NCBI GenBank assembly: GCA_007922305.1
Contig: ML677364.1
Location: 16,514,260-16,578,259 of the forward strand
Length of the DNA: 64,000 nt
From: Dermatemys mawii
Taxonomy: Eukaryota; Chordata; Testudines; Dermatemydidae
Direction of reading: 5' to 3'
Shown here one piece after another: positions 57,874 through 64,000 of this stretch. The translations under genes were made by a program, and so were the position numbers. The notes under the pieces were generated by a model that was given only the letters and a program-made list of their open reading frames with translations, was not told where the DNA came from and did no database searches. Position 1 is the first letter of the stretch. Each line of letters opens with the position of its first letter.

Positions 57874-57964
57874 AATGTAGTATGGAGAGACCACAAGGGC
57901 TGTAACGGACCAGAAAAGGTGTGGGAATAGATGGAGCCATGGCAGGACCTGTGGTAGCTGTCAG

Positions 57965-58405
57965 CTGTCAGAACTGGCTGACCATGTAGGGATGGGGAGG
58001 CTGGTCTAGTGTTTAGGGAGTAAGCCTGGGACTTTGGAAACTGAGCTTTAGTTCCCTGCTTTTCCTCTTATTCACAATTGGAAGTGATTTAAGATAAATC
58101 CAATTAAGGCCACTTTAATTCTGAATGAAAGCATCCACACAGGGATTCAATGCAGTTTAACTAGTGCACTTTAAATTCACATCTTCAGTTAATTTGGAGC
58201 ATTTTTTCTGAGTGTCCTGTGTAGGCAAACCCTGAGCCTTTCTGTGTCTCAGTTCCCAACCTGTAAAATGGGGATTATAGCACTTCCCTGCCTCAAAGGG
58301 GGTTGTGAGGCTAAATGCGTTAAAGCTCGCAATGTGCTCAGATACTATGGTAATGGGGGGCCATATAAGTACCTAATATAGATGGATGTTGTTCCCCATA
58401 AATAG
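57965..58405 (+). mobile_element. MIR-like SINE split by a MITE
   Basis: A tRNA-like head (TGGTCTAGTGTTTAGGGAG, CTGAGCTTTAGTTCCC) at 57998-58075 and the core/3' part (CTGTGTCTCAGTTCCC, CTGTAAAATGGGGATTATAG, ACTATGGTAATGGGGG, CATATAAGTACCTAATATAG) at 58240-58400 are separated by about 160 bp of foreign sequence. The two halves match the continuous copy at 32345-32612. Confidence 0.75.
58078..58236. mobile_element. MITE-like insertion within the SINE
   Basis: Contains CCACTTTAATTCTGAATG, ATCCACACAGGGATTCAATG, CAGTTTAACTAGTGCAC and ends near GTGTAGGCAAACCCTGA. I recall this order from a short reptile DNA element. Terminal repeats and duplication are unclear, so the borders are set by the SINE halves. 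Confidence 0.5.
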
Positions 58406-60327
58406 GTGTTGCAAGTTACACCCACACTACAGGGAGCTCTGAGAGGTGATTTCCCCCAGGTGGTGAGTCACTGTACTGCCCCCAACTTGTAGAGCAAAAT
58501 TTAACCTTTACTGGCTGAGCTCTCACTTTACACTTTGTAATACTGTGTGCACAGCTGGCTGATTTTACCATGTCGTGGCCCATAGATTAGAATCATCTGT
58601 AGGCCATCAGAGGACACACCATTATCATGCATTGGGCACATTGTACTTATGGACTGAGCTACTCACTGTCTACTTCTGTGCCTGCCTTAAGCTATCTGTA
58701 TCATAGTGGAAAGCCAATCTGCTACCCTCCACTCACAGGACAGTCTTCTCTTGCCTTGTCCATCAAGGAAATTGTACAGCGTTCCAGAGAAATGTTCAGA
58801 AATGTTAGCAGGCATTTGTTGCATGCAAATAGCTGCAGAATAAATCATTGTATATTGCAGCACAACCCCTGAGGGGGTTTGTATCTATGGAACTTGGTAC
58901 TGTCACTCCACTTCCACATGTACCTTAATCATGTTATTCATTCAGTGAGAAGGAAGAACATTACAGCATGAGACATTAATCCCTCACTGCTGATGATCTG
59001 ACTCAGAGACAGATAGAGAGAGAGAGCAGGAAACCCATGGAAAAGTCTTTAGGTAGGATTCAAATACCATTATTTCTCTGCACTGACTATACGCAAGGAC
59101 CTCATTATCAGAACAGTTCCTACGATATTTCAGAGAAAGGTATGTGTGCCAGTATGTGTGTAAATACAGGAGTTAAATATCACTTTTAGGACATTGTATT
59201 TTCTGACCTCTGGGGCAGCTGGAAATATCTTACCTGCTACCTACCGGGGGCAACTCCACAAAAATGATTTCTCTACCCCCTAGCCCTCTGGATCATTAAA
59301 GAATATAAAAATGGCAAAGGGAGAAAATACCATCATAATTAAACAGCATTCTAATAGGGTTTTAAAAAAAGTGGATTTAGTGCATATTAAAGGCACTTGC
59401 CTATTTGAGACCCCTGGGGCAGTGATCCTATTAGCAACAGAACAGGGGTTGTGTATATTGCTCCATGCTGTCATGCCAATGGTCCTTAAACTTGACCTAG
59501 AGGGGAGCCCCTCTATGCTGATTCAAGCCCTTACCTCTCTGCTGAGACTGCCGGCAAGGATGTTAATTATCACTGCCTGCAATGCAGACAAATCCACTGG
59601 AAACTAGACTGACACCACCAACTCCAATCCCAGAACAGCCATAGCATAGTATGGACATTTGTAGATATTCCTGAGTACTCCTGTCATGGAATGGATATGA
59701 ACCAGTGACTGAGAGATGTAGGGCAATTGCTAATTAATCACCCCAACCAGCCGGGCTTTCTGATTTTAAAACAAGTTCAACTAGAAAGCGTAAGAAATAG
59801 ATTGACTAGGACAGCTTCGCATATTTTCAAAGAATTATGCCTATTAAACAATTTTATACCAAAGAAAAGGCCAGACAAATAAACAGAAGGATACAAAAAA
59901 GCTATAATCCATAGTAAAGGTTACAAAAAGCATATAGAACAGCATGTTTCAAACAGCTTTCCAAACCCTGAGAGGAATATCTGCATTCATAAACTACATG
60001 AACAATGGAAGGGTTGTCAAAGAATGTCCTAAACTACCTCACAGCTGAGACCCCTTTCATCAAAGTCATGAGCGTGAGTAAGCCAAGGTTCCCTGGGCCA
60101 GATCTGTGAAAAAAAGTCTACTTACAGCAATTGAGGATACTCCTCTTTGCCACATTTTTTTTCTCCAGCTTCTGTTTCTGATAGCAATACTGCTCTGCAG
60201 ATTGGAAAACGATAGTTTCCTCTAGCTTCATTTTGGAGTGAGGTATCCCTGCACCAATGGATTGTCTTGCTTCCTGGCTCCACTCAGGGGCCTCTGTCCA
60301 TTGCATTGGGACACGAAGAGAAGCTGC
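58406..60327. other. Mostly unique sequence, no gene seen
   Basis: No recognisable gene. A short GA-rich run lies at 59010-59030. The ~98-codon frame at 59311-59607 has no domain. Confidence 0.4.
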
Positions 60328-60421
60328 GCTTGATCTGAAATCAGAGGGGTAGCCGTGTTAGTCTGGAATTGCAGAAGTGACAAAGAGTCCTGTGGCACCT
60401 TAAAGACTAACTAAAGTATTA

Positions 60422-60459
60422 GAGCATAAGCTTTCGTGGGCTAATACCCACTTCGTCGG
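60422..60459 (-). ncRNA. Hammerhead-ribozyme-like core in Penelope 3' region
   Basis: Read on the minus strand: CCGACGA (consensus CUGANGA; position 4 is C), one extra A, a 5-bp stem GTGGG/CCCAC closing a TATTAG loop, GAAA, then GC-TTAT-GC as a short stem III and UC at the expected cleavage position. Helix I is not visible and the extra A is unusual, so self-cleavage of this copy is doubtful. Hammerhead motifs are known in Penelope-like elements; identity here is inference. Confidence 0.5.
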
Positions 60460-60563
60460 ATGCATGCAGTGGAAGTATCCAGGGGCAGGCATAAATAGGT
60501 AGACAAGAACCAGGTAAAGATAACAGGGTGGGTCCAATGAGGCTGAACCAGCTGTATCTCTAA

Positions 60564-61946
60564 TCAGGGAGGGTGAGGTATTCCGCTAGCAGCTGAACTA
60601 GAGGTGTGAACAGCGAGAGAAGAGAAACTGCTCTTGTAGTTAGCTAGCCATTCAAAATCTCTATTCAGTCCCAAACTGATTGTGTCAAATTTGCAAATGA
60701 ATTGCAACTCTGCAGTTTCTCTTTGCAGTCTGGTCTTAAAGTTTTTTTGCTGAAAAATGCTGACCTTTAAGTCTTTCATGGTGTGTGCAGGGAGATTGAA
60801 GTGTTCTCCTACAGGTTTTTGTATATTGCCATTCCTGATATCTGATTTGTGTCCATTTATCCTTTTTCGTAGGGACTGTCCAGTTTGACCGATGTACATA
60901 GCAGAGGGGCACTGCTGGCACATAATGGCTTATATTACATTGGTAGATGTGCAGGTGAATGAACCAGTGATGGTATGGCTGATCTGGTTAGGTCCTGTGA
61001 TGGTATTGCTGGTGTAGATATGTGGGCAGAGTTGGCCTTGAGGTTTGTTGCATGGATTGGTTCCTGAGTTAGAGGAGTTATGGCACGGTGTGCTGTTGCT
61101 GGTGAGAATATGCTTGAGGTTGGCGGGTTGTCTGTGGGCCAGGACTGGCCTGCCTCCCAAGGCCTGTGAAAGTGAGGGATTGTTGTCCAGGATGGGTTGT
61201 AGATCACTGATGATGCATTGGAGAGGTTTTAACTGAGGACTGTAGGTGATGACCAGTGGTGTTCTGTTGTTTTCCTTCTTGGGCTTGTCTTGCAGCAGCA
61301 GGCTTCTGGGTACACATCTGGCTCTGTTGATCTGTGTCCTTATTTCCTTGTGCGGGTATTGTAGTTTTGAGAAAGCTTGGTGAAGATCTTGTAGGTGTTG
61401 GTCTCTGTCTGAGGGGCTGGAGCAAATATGATTGTACCTCAGTGCTTGGCTGTAGACAATGGATCGTGTGGTGTGCCTGGGATGGAAGCTGGTGGCATGA
61501 AGGTAGGCGTAGCTGTCGGCAGGTTTTCAGCATAGGGTGGTGTTGATGTGGCCGTCATTAATTTGCACCATGGTGTCTAGGAAGTGGACCTCTTGTGTAG
61601 AGTGGTCCAGGCTGAGGTGGATGGTGGGATGAAAGGTGTTGAAATCATGGTGGAATTCTTCCAGAGTTTCTTTCCCATGGGTCCAGATGATGAAGATATC
61701 ATCAATGTAGCGTAGATAGAGAAGGGACGTGAGTGAACGAGAGTTGAGGAAGTGTTGTTCCAGGTCAGCCATAAAGATGTTGGCATACTGTGGGGCCATG
61801 CGGGTGCCCATAGTGGTGCCACTGGTCTGAAGGTATATATTGTCACCAAATTTGAAATAATTGTGTGTGAGGATAAAGTCACAGAGCTTAGCAACCACTT
61901 GTGCTGTGTCATCATCAGGGATACTATTCCTGACAGCTTGTATTGT
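60564..61946 (-). pseudogene. Penelope-like RT plus GIY-YIG endonuclease, two in-frame stops
   Basis: One minus-strand frame runs through the whole region. The RT part (61527-61946) has TSGTTMGTRMAPQYANIF and the catalytic RYIDDIFIIW, the YxDD box of the palm. A TGA at 61527-61529 follows; the frame then continues through the linker (HATSFHPRHTTRS, then GGRPVLAHRQPANLK at about 61160-61110). A TAA at 60930-60932 precedes the endonuclease, which opens with MCQQCPSAMYIGQTGQSLRK: a Cys-x-x-Cys pair and the YIG motif, then RINGH. The domain order and the YIGQT motif identify Penelope-like elements with endonuclease. Only two stops and no obvious frameshift suggest moderate age. Without the N-terminal RT motifs it cannot work. 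Confidence 0.9.
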
Positions 61947-61957
61947 GCTTGATCTGA

Positions 61958-62432
61958 TGTTAACTCAAAGACCTATCAGTTATGTATGGAAAGCAGTGGC
62001 AGGAGAAGAGTGATGAATTTTTGTTAAGGTGGATATGATCAAGCGCATACTTCAGCGCTCTGATTTAGTAGTAGTGACTATCTTAATAATAAATTATAAT
62101 GATAACAATGCTATGGTAAACAACCATATATTTGATCCCTACAGTTCCAGTGAGGACAAAAGACCATGACAGACAATGGGAATTGAATTAGAAATCTATT
62201 GCTATCAAACTCCCTAAATCCTAAAAGCTTTAAGTGAAGATTGGGCCCTTGCTGGTATATTAGCACATTCGAGGACAGAGCCTGTCCGTTACAAGTTTGA
62301 CTGGGGATTCATTTTTAATACTTTAATTGCCATTATTCCATTCATACTATATTCCAATGTAAACAGGCTGGGACTTTTCCTGGACTTTGAAGAAATTAAT
62401 ACTGTAATGAACTGGCTCTTGAGTTTGGGTGG
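61958..62432. other. Unique AT-rich sequence, no gene seen
   Basis: No coding, RNA or repeat signal recognised. Confidence 0.4.
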
Positions 62433-62600
62433 CACTGCCTTCTACTAGATGGAGTCATGATAGATGTGCCTCAAAGACCTTATTCCTTTTGACAATCAGT
62501 GTGGTTTCTCCTGTAGCTCAAGTGATAGGAACCTGTGCCAGTGAACAGGAGGATCTGAAGTCCATCCCTAATATTGCCACAAAATCATAAGTAGTCATGG
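62433..62600 (+). mobile_element. tRNA-derived SINE-like repeat
   Basis: GGTGGCACTGCCTTCTACTAG leads into CCTGTAGCTCAAGTGATAGG (A-box-like) and GAGGATCTGAAGTCCATCC (B-box-like). Same layout as 56773-56960. No functional tRNA fold. Confidence 0.5.
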
Positions 62601-64000
62601 TATGCAGCCTAATGGCAACCCTCTTGTTCCTAAATTACTTTGGATATGTTGCAGTTGTTTAGTAGATAAAATACAAGGATGACTAAGAGAAATGGTGATA
62701 TGAAGCTCTTTCCTATTCCTCCCAGGATTGGGAGGAATAAAACTTTATGAAAGATCTTTGCTTATTCTGTTTTGCTCTGTAGTATTAATCATGCATGTCA
62801 ATGAATGAAAGTACAGTTGTTAGAATAAGGAATGAACAGTCTCTGCGGTCTGATCTGTAAGTAGGGGAATAGGCATTTTTTAATCCTTAGGGTTAAGATT
62901 TTCATGCATGTGAATGGGATGGGATGCAGTGGGAAGAAGTATGTGGCAGGCAGACTATCAGTGGCTACCCAAAATTCCAGCTCAACCCCTCTGCTTTTAC
63001 TGTTTTGGACAGGTTGTTGAGTCCTGCGCCATATATCTTCTATTCATATCAAACAGTGGAGATTTAAAGGGGAAAATGTATTGTTTAAACCATGTATAAG
63101 GCACTCTGGGGAACATATCTGAACATAAGCATAAGCCAGAGAAGGGAGAGCAATTTTTAAAAATCAATTCTCTTCATATTACTTTGATAAAATCAGATGA
63201 AACAAGAGATTTTAACATTTTATCATGTAATATCATTTCATATCCCAATAAAGGAAGATAGAAAGCATTAAATTATGGGAGGCCTATATTGATTTTATAC
63301 CGCTGGTATTTATTCCCAGTAATTCCCAGAGATACACACACATAACCCGAGCAATCAGGCTTTGTTTCAGGAACGCCCCAGCAATTGTGGGGGATGGAAT
63401 GCACCATGCCAAGCTGCAGAGCTGCTAAGCAGCTGGTCCACAGTCACTCTATCATATGGGCTGGAGCAGCAGCTCCACAGTCTACATGACAGATTTCGAC
63501 CCTTGAATCTCATTAGATATAGTCTTTCCCCAATCTGTCCCAGGCCCACTTCATGAGCCCCCACAGCACCAGCCTAGCTAGGATATGTGCGAAGCGCCCT
63601 TTGCAAGGTGTCACGGTACCTCTTTGTGGCTGCTCAGCCCATACTATGCCCATCACCATGGAGGATATGCATACGCTATCCACACCTGTGTCACTTTCAC
63701 CCTTACTAAAGATATACTGCAGGGGCAGAGGGAAAACCATTAAGAATTTGCGTGCCAATTAGTTGACTCAAACCACAGTAGTATGGACATTTCAAAGCCA
63801 GTTATTAATTTCAAACACAACAGGTGTCCACTGGCTAGGTGAATAGTTTAGAAAAATATACCCAGCCCTTCCGAAGACTATAAGTCTATGCAATATGAAT
63901 TCAATCCAAATGTTCATTGCAGAGCAATTTGGTTTGGTTTCAGGCCTGGGTTTCAATAAATGCATTCAAGAAACAGCTTTCTCATTATATTTCTTTAGCT
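62601..64000. other. Unique sequence to window end, no gene seen
   Basis: No recognisable exon, RNA gene or repeat. Overlapping frames at 63362-63762 on both strands have no domain. Confidence 0.4.

Larger units (their letters stand above)
60339..61946 (-). mobile_element. Penelope-like element, 5'-truncated, 11-bp TSD
   Basis: On the minus strand: RT fingers/palm (to about 61950), linker, GIY-YIG endonuclease (60564-60923), then a ~220-bp 3' region ending in the GCCGTGTTAGTCTGG block (plus-strand reading) at about 60341. GCTTGATCTGA is directly repeated at 60328-60338 and 61947-61957. Penelope-like elements prime on cut DNA with a GIY-YIG nuclease. This copy lacks its RT N-terminus and is the reference for the shorter copies at 14881, 16385, 28433 and 45400. 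Confidence 0.9.

Noticed and set aside
61204..61533. Separate 109-codon minus-strand frame within the Penelope element
   Set aside because: The true frame, in line with both RT and GIY-YIG parts, runs through this region with linker motifs; the 109-codon frame is a shadow.

Overview
The window is vertebrate, most likely turtle, nuclear DNA. The case rests on its repeats. There are several CR1 LINEs whose 3' ends carry the (TTCTTATG)n tail typical of turtles and crocodilians. There are Penelope-like elements with reverse transcriptase and GIY-YIG domains, small hAT and Harbinger-like MITEs, MIR/tRNA-type SINEs, solo LTRs and old L2-like LINE remnants. I found no bacterial-style gene, no convincing host protein-coding exon and no intact RNA gene. 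The stretch is intergenic DNA or a very long intron; every recognisable open reading frame is a transposable-element remnant.

Layout. 1-5.2 kb is mostly unique AT-rich DNA with small foldbacks and one odd segment bracketed by GAGCATGCTC motifs. 5.2-7.7 kb holds an L2-like reverse transcriptase fragment split by a Harbinger-like MITE, then a repeat containing a G-rich minisatellite. 9.2-11.8 kb is a long minus-strand CR1 interrupted by an hAT MITE with a perfect 8-bp duplication. 13.2-16.6 kb has two more hAT MITEs and two Penelope 3'-end fragments. 16.6-22 kb is mostly unique. 22-24.7 kb is a repeat cluster (LTR fragment, damaged CR1 with hAT remnant, L2-like fragment, CR1 3' end). 26.4-28.7 kb has an L2-like C-terminal remnant, a MITE and a palindromic Penelope insertion. 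28.7-31.3 kb and 32.6-38.9 kb are largely unique AT-rich sequence with conserved-element-like texture; between them lie an 840-bp hAT-type element and a MIR-like SINE. 38.9-40.6 kb is an old L2-like LINE. 40.6-47 kb is unique sequence plus a palindromic Penelope insertion and a CR1. 49.2-51.4 kb is an older repeat carrying a MITE and a solo LTR. 53-58.4 kb has SINEs, a solo LTR, a second inverted Penelope-type insertion and a SINE split by a MITE. 60.3-62 kb is the most complete Penelope-like element.

The elements do not work together as a pathway; the window records successive insertions, and nesting gives relative ages: L2-like and MIR-like oldest, then CR1, then hAT and Harbinger-like MITEs and some LTRs. 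The most notable signal is the Penelope set. Six insertions are flanked by 7-13 bp direct repeats; three of these are head-to-head inverted units inside a single duplication, and their 3' regions carry a hammerhead-ribozyme-like core, recognisable also (degenerate) in a second, sequence-distinct family. All family assignments come from reading the sequence and from memory of families; no database search was run.
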